Positions 48,232 to 56,750 of a stretch of DNA of 64,000 nucleotides are shown here, piece by piece (positions within the stretch are counted from its first letter, which is position 1; the number at the start of each line of letters is the position of its first letter). A model generated the notes under the pieces. It was given only the letters and a program-made list of their open reading frames with translations. It was not told the origin of the DNA and made no database searches. The position numbers were made by a program, and so were the translations under genes. The stretch comes from CAWJMD01 sp963843835. Lineage in GTDB: Bacteria > Actinomycetota > Actinomycetes > Actinomycetales > CAWJMD01. Location: assembly GCA_963843835.1 (NCBI GenBank), contig CAWJMD010000001.1:1196920-1260919 (forward strand). Direction: 5' to 3'.

Positions 48232-48849
48232 TCAGCCGGTGGCGCGGGCCTTGCGCCGGGCCGAGAGCTCGTCGTGGGTCTCGCCGTCGGCGCCCGGCGT
48301 CGCGGCCCCGCTGCGCTCACCGGGCAGCTCGGCCAGCGATCCCTCGACCTCGCGCCAGACCCGTCCGACGGCGATGCCGAACACGCCCTGGCCGCCCTGG
48401 ACCAGGTCGACGACCTCGTCGGCGGAGGTGCACTCGTAGACGCTGGCGCCGTCGCTCATCAGGGTGATCTGGGCCAGGTCGTCGACGCCGCGCTCGCGCA
48501 GGTGGGCGACCGCGGTGCGGATGTTCTGCAGCGAGACGCCGGTGTCCAGCAGCCGCTTGACCACCTTGAGCACCAGGATGTCGCGGAAGCTGTAGAGCCG
48601 CTGGCTGCCTGAGCCTGCGGCGCCCCGGATGCCGGGCTCGACCAGGCCGGTGCGCGCCCAGTAGTCGAGCTGCCGGTAGGTGATGCCGGCGGCCGAGCAG
48701 GCGGTCGGCCCGCGGTAGCCCATGTCCTCGGGCAGCTGCGGCAGGTCGTCGGTGAACAGCAGGCCCTGCTGGCCGGCCCGCGCGCGGGCCCGCGTCCTGG
48801 GCGGCCCGGTCACTGCCGGCCACGCTGCCCGTCGGTGCGTGTCGCTCAC
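48232..48849 (-). CDS. MerR family transcriptional regulator
   Basis: An intact 205-residue regulator. After an N-terminal extension (QGLLFTDDLPQLPEDMGYRG) the winged helix-turn-helix reads ACSAAGITYRQLDYWARTGL, then VEPGIRGAAGSGSQRLYSFR and DILVLKVVKRLLDTGVSLQN. A C-terminal segment (YECTSADEVVDLVQGGQGVF) is conserved in the actinobacterial MerR that sits with DUF151 and FtsR. GTG 48849 has a GGAGG site. It is the last gene of the FHA-ftsR-nuclease-merR string. It has no metal-binding Cys set, so it is not a metal sensor. Confidence 0.88.
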   Translation of the reverse strand: MSDTHRRAAWPAVTGPPRTRARARAGQQGLLFTDDLPQLPEDMGYRGPTACSAAGITYRQLDYWARTGLVEPGIRGAAGSGSQRLYSFRDILVLKVVKRLLDTGVSLQNIRTAVAHLRERGVDDLAQITLMSDGASVYECTSADEVVDLVQGGQGVFGIAVGRVWREVEGSLAELPGERSGAATPGADGETHDELSARRKARATG

Positions 48850-49066
48850 GCCGACCTCCGTCTCACGCCCCGGGGGAAGGACCGGGCGGCCCCCGGCCGC
48901 GGCCGGGGATCACACGGCTGGAACTACATCGGGGGCGTTCTTCCCGGAACGGTACGGCTCGGCCGGGGCCGGGTCAACGACGCCGCGCCGGCGGCGGCGG
49001 ACGAAGTCTCGACCTCGGGTGGAGGTTCAGGAGGGTCGGGGTGCCGGTCGGCCGGTCCCCCGGCGC

Positions 49067-49550
49067 TCACTGCGGCGGCGGGCCCTGGAAGTCCTCGGGC
49101 GAGATCTGGTCGAGGAACTCGCGGAACTTCTCGACCTCGTCCTCCTGCTCGTGCTCGTCCGGGATGCGTGATCCCGGCCTCGTCGAGCACCTCCTCGGCG
49201 CCGAAGATCGGGGTGCCGGTGCGCAGCGCCACGGCGATCGCGTCGGAGGGCCGGGCGCTGACCTCCAGCCCGCTGGCGAACACCAGCTCGGCGTAGAAGA
49301 CGCCGTCCCGCAGCGCGGTGATGCGCACCTCGGTGAGCTGCTGCCCGGCGGCCTCGAGCAGGTCGCGGATCAGGTCGTGGGTCAGCGGCCGCGGCGGCAC
49401 GACGCCCTGCTGCGCGAACGCGATGGCGGTCGCCTCGACGGCGCCGATCCAGATCGGCAGGTAGCGCTCCCCGCCGGACTCCTTGAGCAGCACGATCGGC
49501 TGGTTCGAGGGCATCTCGACCCGGACACCGACGACGTCGAGCTGGTTCAC
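49067..49550 (-). CDS. Bifunctional nuclease family protein (DUF151)
   Basis: A roughly 160-residue BFN-domain protein: NQLDVVGVRVEMPSNQPIVL, then LKESGGERYLPIWIGAVEAT, AIAFAQQGVVPPRPLTHDLI and RPSDAIAVALRTGTPIFGAE. The acidic C-terminus (EVEKFREFLDQISPEDFQGP) is reached only after one extra base near 49170 is removed. GTG 49550 is chosen by family start; GTG 49559 is an alternative. Homologues are called bifunctional nuclease on limited plant evidence, and the bacterial role is unknown. The upstream ftsR frame is continuous with it in the given bases. Confidence 0.88.
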
Positions 49551-49560
49551 GTCGGCCACC

Positions 49561-50327
49561 CTACCCGCGCGGCGCCGACGCCAGCGTCGCGCAGCGCGCA
49601 GCGCGAGCCGGACCAGGGCCGTGTGCAGCCGCAGCGAGAGCGCGCCCATCTCGCGTGCCACCTCCTCGGCGCGGGCCCGGGCCTCCGGGCTGCGCTGGCG
49701 CAGCAACGGCGCCACCACCTGCTCGACCAGGTCGGCCTCGCGGTCCGACGCGGTGCGGAACGAACGCAGGTGCCGCGGCTCGAGGCCGAAGCCGGCCATC
49801 TCCGCGACGGCGGTCGCGATCACCAGCGCATCGGCGTCGTAGTGCTCGTCGCCGGCCTTCCCGCCGCGGACCGGGCCGACCAGGCCGTAACCCTCGATCT
49901 CGGTGAGCAGGTCGGCGTCGATGCCGGCTGACTCGACCAGCTCGTCCCGGGACAGCCGCAGCTCGGTGGTCTCGCCGAGCGCCCGCGGACCCGGCAGCCA
50001 GTCCGGCCGGCCGGCCGAGCTGGGCACCCGCGGCCGCTCCCCCGGCACTGCCGGCGGCTCGAGGCCGCGGTCCAGGGCGTCGAGGTGCTCCTTGATCACC
50101 CGCAGCGGCAGGTAGTGGTCGCGCTGGGTGGCAAGCACGTAGTGCAGCCGGGCGACGTCGGCGTGGCTGAACTTCCGGTAGCCGGACGGCGTGCGTGCCG
50201 GCTCCACCAGCCCCTCGGACTCGAGGAACCGGATCTTCGAGATGGTCACGTCCGGGAACTCGGTGCGCAGCTGCGCCAGCACCTCCCCGATGCTCATCAG
50301 CGACCGGGGGGACGGAACCGCGCTCAT
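49561..50327 (-). CDS. ftsR: MerR family regulator FtsR
   Basis: A roughly 255-residue MerR-type protein: SLMSIGEVLAQLRTEFPDVT, then ISKIRFLESEGLVEPARTPS and GYRKFSHADVARLHYVLATQ, then RDHYLPLRVIKEHLDALDRG. The second half (LRLSRDELVESAGIDADLLT, IEGYGLVGPVRGGKAGDEHY) is a second helical module. This is FtsR, shown in Corynebacterium to activate ftsZ. ATG 50327 overlaps the FHA stop (ATGA). The end is set at TAG 49561, which needs a one-base shift; otherwise the frame fuses with the downstream nuclease. Confidence 0.85.
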
Positions 50328-50866
50328 CCCCGGTCGCCGCCGTGCTGGCTCGGGTAGAAGACCAGCCGGTACTTGCCGACCTGCACCTCGTCACCGCCGG
50401 CGAGGGTGGCTTCGTCGATGCGGTCGCGGTTGACGTAGGTGCCGTTCAGGGACCCCACGTCGCGGACGCTGAACCCGGCCTCGGTGCGGACGAACTCCGC
50501 ATGCCGGCGGGACACCGTGACGTCGTCCAGGAAGATGTCGCTGGAGGGGTGCCGGCCAGCCGTGGTCGCGTCGGAGTCGAGCAGGAACCGGCTGCCGGAG
50601 TTCGGCCCGCGGCGCACCACGAGCAGCGCCGAACCGGGTGGCAGCGCCTCGATCGCCGCCTGGTCGGCGCTGGAGAGGCCTTCGGCCTTCTCGCTCGCCT
50701 CGCTCGGCTCGCCCGGCTCGAAGCCGCCGCCGATGGTGATGGTCGACGTCTCGCTCGCCGATCCGGGCGCGGCGGCGGGGGCGGTCGGCTTCAGCGCCGC
50801 ACCGCAGTTGCTGCAGAAGCGCGCGTCATCGGTGTTGCTGTGACCGCACTGGGTGCAGAACGGCAT
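50324..50866 (-). CDS. FHA-domain protein with zinc ribbon (GarA/OdhI-like)
   Basis: An intact 180-residue cytoplasmic protein. The N-terminus is a zinc ribbon (FCTQCGHSNTDDARFCSNCG, two CxxC pairs). A Thr/Ser-rich linker (SETSTITIGG) could be a kinase target, as in GarA/OdhI. The FHA domain has TAGRHPSSDIFLDDVTVSRR, then HAEF and VGSLNGTYVNRDRI, the phosphothreonine-binding residues. GarA-type proteins inhibit 2-oxoglutarate metabolism when unphosphorylated; this one has the same neighbours (ftsR, gcvH). ATG 50866 has a GGGAGG site. A good promoter lies at 50957-50985. Confidence 0.85.
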   Translation of the reverse strand: MPFCTQCGHSNTDDARFCSNCGAALKPTAPAAAPGSASETSTITIGGGFEPGEPSEASEKAEGLSSADQAAIEALPPGSALLVVRRGPNSGSRFLLDSDATTAGRHPSSDIFLDDVTVSRRHAEFVRTEAGFSVRDVGSLNGTYVNRDRIDEATLAGGDEVQVGKYRLVFYPSQHGGDRG

Positions 50867-50956
50867 CGGGTAAGCCTCCCCGCCACGGGTGTGGCCGCTC
50901 GAAAGTGGGACGCCTGTCAACCTCCACCCTAGGTCGAGGTCGACGGGTCCTGCGGA

Positions 50957-50985
50957 AACCTACGGCCAAGGCCTGACCGGGTCAA
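50957..50985 (-). promoter_or_regulatory. Sigma-70-type promoter of the FHA-ftsR-nuclease-merR string
   Basis: On the minus strand TTGACC (50980-50985) and TAGGTT (50957-50962) are exactly 17 bases apart, the best promoter in this part of the window. The start would be near 50950, giving an 85-base leader. Confidence 0.6.
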
Positions 50986-50991
50986 CCGGGT

Positions 50992-51006
50992 CGGCGCGTC
51001 ACGCCG
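50992..51006 (-). terminator. Short hairpin after gcvH
   Basis: CGGCG and CGCCG flank a five-base loop just downstream of the gcvH stop. The stem is short and lacks a U run, so confidence is low. Confidence 0.25.
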
Positions 51007-51013
51007 GGCCGGC

Positions 51014-51412
51014 TCAGCTGCCCAGCGTCGCCTGGTAGCCCGCGGCGTCGAGCAGCTCGGTGCCGCCGAGGGGCTCACCCGAGGAGTCCGCTGGACCGTC
51101 AACCCGGATGGCAAGCATCCAGCCGTCGCCGTACGGGTCGGAGTTGACCAGCTCGGGGGCGGCGTCGAGAGCGTCGTTGCGCTCGACCACGGTGCCGGTG
51201 ACCGGTGCATAGATGTCCGAGACGCTCTTCGTCGACTCGACCTCGCCGCAGGTCTCACCGGCGCGGACCTGGGTGCCGGCCTCCGGGAGGGTGACGAACA
51301 CGATGTCGCCGAGGGCATCCTGCGCGTAGTCGGTCACGCCGACCCGCACCGTGTCCCCCTCGGTGCGAAGCCACTCGTGGTCCTTCGTGTACTGCAGGTC
51401 CTCGGGGATCAC
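51014..51412 (-). CDS. gcvH: Glycine cleavage system H protein
   Basis: An intact 132-residue lipoyl carrier of the glycine cleavage system. The N-terminus reads VIPEDLQYTKDHEWLRTEGD, then VRVGVTDYAQDALGDIVFVT. The lipoylation lysine is in CGEVESTKSVSDIYAPVTG; the C-terminus LVNSDPYGDGWMLAIRV is standard. GTG 51412 follows a GAGAGAG purine stretch. It lies 10 bases after the DUF881-Sbp-DUF881 genes and is probably co-transcribed with them, while gcvP is 3 kb away under a riboswitch. The two parts of the system are thus regulated separately. Confidence 0.96.
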   Translation of the reverse strand: MIPEDLQYTKDHEWLRTEGDTVRVGVTDYAQDALGDIVFVTLPEAGTQVRAGETCGEVESTKSVSDIYAPVTGTVVERNDALDAAPELVNSDPYGDGWMLAIRVDGPADSSGEPLGGTELLDAAGYQATLGS

Positions 51413-51422
51413 AGGCTCTCTC

Positions 51423-52232
51423 TCAGTCCGGCGCGTCGGTGGCCGGGCGAGCGTAACGAGGCGACGGAGCCGCCCGCAAGGACGCGATGACCACCTCCTC
51501 GCTCTGGGTGACCACCCCCTGGGCATCGCTCTGTCGCAGGACGTCCTGCACGCCGCCGGGGATGTCCAGCGCAGCGGCCAGGGTGCGCGAGTCACCGATC
51601 ACCCGGAACCGGTACGGCGACGTCAGCTCGGTGCCGTCGACCTCGACCCTGCTCGGCTTGCCCTCCTCGGCTCCCTCGGCGGGGTCGACGAAGGACGTGC
51701 TGGCGACGACCCGGACCGCGGGGCCGGAAAGCGACGACACCTCGACCGCCTCGGCGCCGGCGTCGCGCAGCTCCTGCAGGGCGTCCAGCAGGATGTCGGA
51801 GCCCACCTTGCCCGCCGGATCGCTGATCGTGAACTCGATCCCCGGGCCGACCGCGGGCAGCGTGCCGGCCAGGATGCCGAGCACCCGGGAGCGCTCCCGG
51901 GCTGCCTCCAGGGCGACCCGGGTGCCGCTGCTGCCGCCGGTCACCTGGGCCCGGGTGTCCTCCAGGTCGCGCGCCTCGGTGCGCAACCGGTCGGACCGCG
52001 CGCTGACGTCGTCCAGGATCCGGACCAGGTCGGACTGCCGCAGGCCGTCGAGGCCGGCGTCCTGAGTCGAGCGGACCTGCACCACGACGGCGAAGCCCAG
52101 CACCGCACACAGCAGGGCCGGCAGCAGGTGGCCCTTGCTGGCTCCCGGGCGCATCGCCGAGCGCAGCTGCTGCCAGCTGGTGCGCTGTGCCGCCTTCGCG
52201 GGCCGGTCGGCGGCCGGCTGGTCCTCGCTCAT
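51423..52232 (-). CDS. DUF881 family membrane protein (first copy)
   Basis: An intact 269-residue protein with a cytoplasmic N-terminus, one transmembrane helix (LLPALLCAVLGFAVVVQV), a coiled-coil-like stretch (LVRILDDVSARSDRLRTEAR) and an extracytoplasmic DUF881 domain (GPGIEFTISDP, LLDALQELRDAGAEAVEVSS, SPYRFRVIGDSRTLAAAL, VVTQSEEVVIASLR). The function is unknown. It overlaps the sbp gene by four bases (ATGA at 52229). The pair of DUF881 proteins around Sbp is a conserved actinobacterial arrangement near division and envelope genes. Confidence 0.85.
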   Translation of the reverse strand: MSEDQPAADRPAKAAQRTSWQQLRSAMRPGASKGHLLPALLCAVLGFAVVVQVRSTQDAGLDGLRQSDLVRILDDVSARSDRLRTEARDLEDTRAQVTGGSSGTRVALEAARERSRVLGILAGTLPAVGPGIEFTISDPAGKVGSDILLDALQELRDAGAEAVEVSSLSGPAVRVVASTSFVDPAEGAEEGKPSRVEVDGTELTSPYRFRVIGDSRTLAAALDIPGGVQDVLRQSDAQGVVTQSEEVVIASLRAAPSPRYARPATDAPD

Positions 52233-52561
52233 GCCCGAAAGAGCTGTCGGCGGATCGCGGCCGCGTTGGAGAAGATGCGGATGCCCAGGACGACGACAAC
52301 GCCGGTGGACAGCTGTGAGCCCACGCCCAGCTGGTCACCGAGGTACACGATCAGGGCCGCCACGAGGACGTTGGCGACGAAGGACACGACGAACACCCGG
52401 TCGTCGAAGATGCCGTCCAGCAACGCGCGCAGACCGCCGAAGACCGCATCGAGAGCCGCCACCACAGCGATCGGCAGGTAGGGCTGGAGCCAGGTCGGCA
52501 CCGTCGGCTCGAGGAACAGGCCGGCGATGATGCCCAGCACCAGGCCGATCGCGGCGATCAC
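52229..52561 (-). CDS. sbp: Small basic membrane protein (DUF1290/Sbp)
   Basis: An intact 110-residue protein with about four transmembrane segments: MIAAIGLVLGIIAGLFL, YLPIAVVAALDAVFGGLRAL, VSFVANVLVAALIVYLGDQL and GVVVVLGIRIFSNAAAIRRQ. It matches the B. subtilis small basic protein family found next to division genes. The start overlaps the upstream DUF881 stop, and its stop overlaps the downstream DUF881 start. Its function is unknown. Confidence 0.9.
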   Translation of the reverse strand: MIAAIGLVLGIIAGLFLEPTVPTWLQPYLPIAVVAALDAVFGGLRALLDGIFDDRVFVVSFVANVLVAALIVYLGDQLGVGSQLSTGVVVVLGIRIFSNAAAIRRQLFRA

Positions 52562-53466
52562 TTCTTCTTGTCCCTCTCGTCGGCGGGTCCGTCGACGGGG
52601 GCCGGCGCAGCGGCGAACCGCAGGCTGACACCTGCCGAGGCTGGCAGCTCCAGTCGGTCGGCGTCCTGCACGGCGTAGGTGATGCCGTAGCCCTGGAGGA
52701 CCTGCAGGTAGCTGCCCCCGAACCCTCCCACGAAGGTGGTCCGCAGGGTCTTCGGATCACCGATGGCCGCGACCTCGTACGGCGGGTTCAGCGGCCGGAA
52801 GTCGACCAGGACGGCGTCCCCGGCCGACCGGATCGCGCTCAGTGCGGTGAGCCGCTGGCCGTTGATGGCGACCGCCTCCGCACCGGCTGCCCAGATCTCG
52901 TTGACCACCGTCTGCAGGTCGCGGTCGGTGACCAGGCCGTCGTCCGTCTGGTCGGTGCGCGGGTCCACGTCGGCGCCGGTGTCGCTGGTCGCCTGGTCCA
53001 GCCGGACGGTCATCCCGGGGCCGGTCACCGCGCCCGCACCGGTGATCGCTTCGAGGTCGCCCAGCCGGGTCGCGAGCGTGGCGCCGGCGCCGGTCAGGGC
53101 CAGCGCCTCCCGCTGGTCGCGCTGCACGGCCGCGCGCAAGCGGTCAAGCTGCCGTTGGGCCTGCGCGTTCGCGGCCTCGCGGGAGGCGACCTCGGCGATG
53201 AGGGCGTCGCGGGTCTGCTCGGCCGACCCGGCGCGCTGGCGGGTCTGCACGAAGGCGGTCGTCAGCAGCAGGCCGACTGCCACCAGACCTGCCGTCAGCA
53301 CCCATACGGTCATCCGGCTGCGCCGCGACTCCGGTCCGCGCCGGGCGGCCGCTCGCGTGTACCCCTCATCGAGGGAGTCCTCCACGAGTCGGCGTAGCAG
53401 CAGCATCGAATCGTCCCGGCGGGGTCCCCCGGCGGGCCGGTCGGGCGCGGCTTGATGAGCAGGCAT
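52558..53466 (-). CDS. DUF881 family membrane protein (second copy)
   Basis: An intact 302-residue protein, DUF881 type. An N-terminal cytoplasmic part (DSMLLLRRLVEDSLDEGYTR) is followed by one helix (VWVLTAGLVAVGLLLTTAFV) and a long coiled coil (RAGSAEQTRDALIAEVASRE and beyond). The DUF881 domain has AVTGPGMTVRLDQATSDT, then LQTVVNEIWAAGAEAVAING, NPPYEVAAIGDPKTL and YGITYAVQDADRLELPA. It is longer than the first copy mainly in the N-terminal and coiled-coil parts. ATG 53466 is the likeliest start. Confidence 0.85.
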   Translation of the reverse strand: MPAHQAAPDRPAGGPRRDDSMLLLRRLVEDSLDEGYTRAAARRGPESRRSRMTVWVLTAGLVAVGLLLTTAFVQTRQRAGSAEQTRDALIAEVASREAANAQAQRQLDRLRAAVQRDQREALALTGAGATLATRLGDLEAITGAGAVTGPGMTVRLDQATSDTGADVDPRTDQTDDGLVTDRDLQTVVNEIWAAGAEAVAINGQRLTALSAIRSAGDAVLVDFRPLNPPYEVAAIGDPKTLRTTFVGGFGGSYLQVLQGYGITYAVQDADRLELPASAGVSLRFAAAPAPVDGPADERDKKK

Positions 53467-53516
53467 CGGGCACATCGTCGCAGAGTCCTCGAGGCGCGGC
53501 CCAGGTGCGCTCCGGC

Positions 53517-56015
53517 CTAGCCGTCGGTGCGGGACACCACGTCGGCCCAGCGTTCGAGCAGCGCGGTGGAACCCGCGTCGGTGCCGGCCTCGGCCCACAG
53601 GTGGGTCAGCGGCTCGGCCGGGTCGGGCAGGACCAGGACCCAGCTGCCGTCGCGCTCGACGACGCGGACGCCGTCGGTGGTGTCCAGCGGAAGTGTTCCG
53701 GCCTCCTCGACGACCGCGCGCATGACCATCCCCTTCGCCGCCCACGGGGTGGGTACGGTCCGGCGGCTGACGTGGCTGCGCGGGATGCGGGCGTCGATCT
53801 CGGACAGCTGCAGCTTGGTCCGGGCCACCAGCCCGACGAGCTGGACGAAGGCGGCGATGCCGTCGTACGTCGTGGAGAACTTCGGCACCACGAAACCGCC
53901 GCGACCGTCGCCACCGAAGACGACGTCGGGTTCGCCGACCGCCGAGGTGACAGCAGCCGGGGTGGTCGCGATCCACCTGATGTCCACACCGTGGAACGCG
54001 GCCACCTGCTCGGCCACCCGGGTCGTGGTCACCGGTAGGGCGACCGTACCGCCGGTGCACTCGGCGGCGACCAGGTCGAGCACGACCAGCAAGGCCCGTT
54101 CGTCCTCGATCGGGACACCGCGCTCGTCCACCAGCGAGATGCGTTCGCCCACCGGGTCGAAGTGCACACCGAAGGCCGCCTTCGACGACGCGACGAGCCG
54201 GCCGAGCCGGGCCAGCGCCTCGAGCCGCTCGGCGGCCGACTCGGTCGGCGAGGTCTCGTCCAACCCGTTGTTGACGGTCATGACGTCCAGGCCGAGCCGG
54301 CCGAGCAGGGTCGGCAGCACCAGAGACGCGGTGCCGCCTCCGGTGTCCACGACCACCTTGAGACCGTTCTCCGGCAGGCCCGAGACGTCGATCTGGCGGA
54401 GCAGCTCGAGGGTGTAGGCCTCCATCACCCGCGGCGGGAACAGCAGGTCACCGATCTCGCCGGGGAAAGCGCGGCGGAACTCACCGCGGGAGAAGGTGCG
54501 CTCCATCTTGCGCTGGTCGGCCAGCGAGAGGTCGGCGCCGTGCCGGTCGAGGAACAGGATGTCGACGCTCTCCGGCTGCCCGGGTGTCGTCCTGATCACC
54601 ACGCCACCCATGGCCTTGCTCTGCGCGGTCTGCAGCCGGGCCACCGGCACCGGCACGACCTCGAGGTCCACCACGTCGATCGCACTCGAGGTCAGTGCGG
54701 CGATCACCGCGCGCTTCAGCGCTCGCGCGGCGCGGGACACGTCGCGTGACGTCGTGACGGTGGAGCCCTTCTTCAGGGTGCTCGCCCAGGCACTGGCCAG
54801 CCGGACGGCCAGCTCGGGGGTGATCTCGACATTGACGATGCCGCTGACACCGCGCGGCCCGAACAGGCGGCGCTGGCTGCGTGACTCGAAGATGAGGTCA
54901 GAGCTGATGACGGCGCCGGCCTCGACGTTCTTGTACGGGTACACGCGCACGCCGGTGGAGACGATGGCCTCCTCCTCGATGACGCACTCGTCGCCGATGA
55001 CCACCCCCTCCTCCAGCCGGGCACCGCGCATCACGTCAGTGTTCTTGCCGATGACGCAGGCCCGAAGGTTGGTCTGCGGGCCGATGAAGACGTTGTCGTG
55101 CACCACGGCCCGGTGCAGGAAGGCGCCGGACTTCACGATGACGTTGCTGCCGAGGACGGTGAACTCGCGCAGCTCGGCCCCGGCCTCGACCTTGGCGTAG
55201 TCGCCGACGAACAGCGGACCCTTCAGCGTTGCCTCGGGATGCACGTCGGCGCCCTCCGCGACCCACACGCCGGTGGAGATCTCGAACGCGTCGAGGTCGA
55301 CATCGACCTGCCCGGTGAGGACGTCGGCCTGCGCCCGCATGTACGACTCGTGGGTGCCGACGTCCTCCCAGTAGCCCTCGGCCACGTAGCCGTAGACCGG
55401 CAGGCCGGCCTCGAGAAGTCGAGGGAACACGTCGGCCGACCAGTCGACCGACTCGCCGACGGCGACGTGGTCGAAGACTTCCGGCTCCATCACGTAGATG
55501 CCGGTGTTGACGGTGTCGGAGAACACCTGGCCCCAGGTGGGCTTCTCGAGGAATCGCTGGACCCGGTTGTCGTCGTCGACGATGGTGATGCCGAACTCGA
55601 GCGGGTCCGGCACGCGGGTGAGGCACACGGTGACCAGGGCGCCCTTGTCGTGGTGGAACTTGACCAGGTCGGTGAGGTCGAAGTCGGTGAGGGCGTCGCC
55701 GGAGATGACCAGGAAGGTGTCGTCGCGCAGCAGGGCCTCGGCGTTCTTCACGCTGCCGGCGGTGCCGAGCGGGGTCTCCTCGGTCGCGTAGTGCAGCGTC
55801 ATCCCGAGGTCCTCGCCGTCACCGAAGTAGTTCCGCACCAGGCTGGCGAGGAACTGCACGGTGACGACGGTCTCGGAGAAGCCGTGCCGCGCGAGCAGGC
55901 GCAGCACGTGCTCCATGATCGGCTTGTTGACGATGGGCAGCAACGGCTTGGGCATGCTGACCGTCATCGGACGCAGGCGGGTGCCTTCGCCGCCGGCCAT
56001 CACGACCGCCTTCAC
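53517..56015 (-). CDS. Mannose-1-phosphate guanylyltransferase / phosphomannomutase-like fusion
   Basis: An intact 832-residue two-enzyme protein. Residues 1-230 are a nucleotidyltransferase (AVVMAGGEGTRLRPMTVSMP, KPLLPIVNKP, VISGDALTDFDL). Residues about 240-370 form a left-handed beta-helix (hexapeptide repeats, NVFIGPQTNLRACVIGKNTD). Residues about 380-830 are a phosphohexomutase fold with the loop TTSRDVSRAARALKRAVI in place of TASHNP. The usual metal loop DxDxDR reads DPVGER and the sugar loop is GGDGRGGFVVPKFS, so the mutase half may be inactive or altered. It should supply GDP-mannose or a related sugar nucleotide for envelope glycans. The CDP-alcohol gene is 43 bases upstream. Confidence 0.85.
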   Translation of the reverse strand: MKAVVMAGGEGTRLRPMTVSMPKPLLPIVNKPIMEHVLRLLARHGFSETVVTVQFLASLVRNYFGDGEDLGMTLHYATEETPLGTAGSVKNAEALLRDDTFLVISGDALTDFDLTDLVKFHHDKGALVTVCLTRVPDPLEFGITIVDDDNRVQRFLEKPTWGQVFSDTVNTGIYVMEPEVFDHVAVGESVDWSADVFPRLLEAGLPVYGYVAEGYWEDVGTHESYMRAQADVLTGQVDVDLDAFEISTGVWVAEGADVHPEATLKGPLFVGDYAKVEAGAELREFTVLGSNVIVKSGAFLHRAVVHDNVFIGPQTNLRACVIGKNTDVMRGARLEEGVVIGDECVIEEEAIVSTGVRVYPYKNVEAGAVISSDLIFESRSQRRLFGPRGVSGIVNVEITPELAVRLASAWASTLKKGSTVTTSRDVSRAARALKRAVIAALTSSAIDVVDLEVVPVPVARLQTAQSKAMGGVVIRTTPGQPESVDILFLDRHGADLSLADQRKMERTFSRGEFRRAFPGEIGDLLFPPRVMEAYTLELLRQIDVSGLPENGLKVVVDTGGGTASLVLPTLLGRLGLDVMTVNNGLDETSPTESAAERLEALARLGRLVASSKAAFGVHFDPVGERISLVDERGVPIEDERALLVVLDLVAAECTGGTVALPVTTTRVAEQVAAFHGVDIRWIATTPAAVTSAVGEPDVVFGGDGRGGFVVPKFSTTYDGIAAFVQLVGLVARTKLQLSEIDARIPRSHVSRRTVPTPWAAKGMVMRAVVEEAGTLPLDTTDGVRVVERDGSWVLVLPDPAEPLTHLWAEAGTDAGSTALLERWADVVSRTDG

Positions 56016-56058
56016 AGCCGAACCCTCCCCTCGGTCCGCGGCGCCGGCCGGTCACCGG

Positions 56059-56685
56059 TCACGTCGTGACCTCTTCCCGGCCGGGGCGAAGCAGGTCCCG
56101 GACCTGGACGAGGTAGAGGATCCCTGCCCACCAGTACAGCGTCGTACCCCAGATGGCGAACGCCCACCCGAAGGCGTGCGCGACGTCTCCGAGGGCGTTC
56201 TCCCACTCGCCGAGCAGCAGCAGGGGGAAGCCGGAGAGCAGGTTGAAGGTGGCCGCCTTGCCGAGGTAGTGCACCGGCAGCGGGCCATATCCTTCGCGGC
56301 GCAGCAGCGGCAGGGTGAGGGCGAGCAGCACGTCGCGGCCGACCAACGCCAGGGTCAGCCACAGCGGCACCACGTCGCGCACGGTGAGCCCGATCAGGGT
56401 CGCCAGGATGTACGCCCGGTCCGCCGCCGGGTCGAGCAGAACGCCCAACCGCGAGCTCTGGTTCCAGGCCCGGGCGATCTTGCCGTCCAGGTAGTCGGTG
56501 ACCCCGCTGACCATCAGGACGAGGACCGCGGGCCCGTCGTGCTCGGTGAGCACCAGCCAGAGGAAGAAGGGCACACCGAGCAGCCGCAGCATGCTCAAGG
56601 CGTTGGGCAGGGTGAGGACGCGGTCGCTCGGCGCCTTCGGGCCCGGCGCCGGGCCACTCCCTCGCACCTCGTCCTCGGTCGTCAT
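56059..56685 (-). CDS. CDP-alcohol phosphatidyltransferase
   Basis: An intact 208-residue membrane enzyme that joins a CDP-linked lipid to an alcohol. The signature DYLDGKIARAWNQSSRLGVL, then LDPAADR, fits DGxxAR(x)8GxxxDxxxD. Five to six helices follow (FFLWLVLTEHDGPAVLVLMV, TLIGLTVRDVVPLWLTLALV). ATG 56685 is about ten bases downstream of a TAGGCT box (56697-56702). It probably belongs to the PgsA/PssA group; the exact alcohol is not clear. Confidence 0.88.
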   Translation of the reverse strand: MTTEDEVRGSGPAPGPKAPSDRVLTLPNALSMLRLLGVPFFLWLVLTEHDGPAVLVLMVSGVTDYLDGKIARAWNQSSRLGVLLDPAADRAYILATLIGLTVRDVVPLWLTLALVGRDVLLALTLPLLRREGYGPLPVHYLGKAATFNLLSGFPLLLLGEWENALGDVAHAFGWAFAIWGTTLYWWAGILYLVQVRDLLRPGREEVTT

Positions 56686-56750
56686 CCTGCAGGCGAGCCT
56701 AGTCGCGTCAGATGTCGGCCCGGCTGGCCCGGGTTGCCCCCGGTGGTCCC

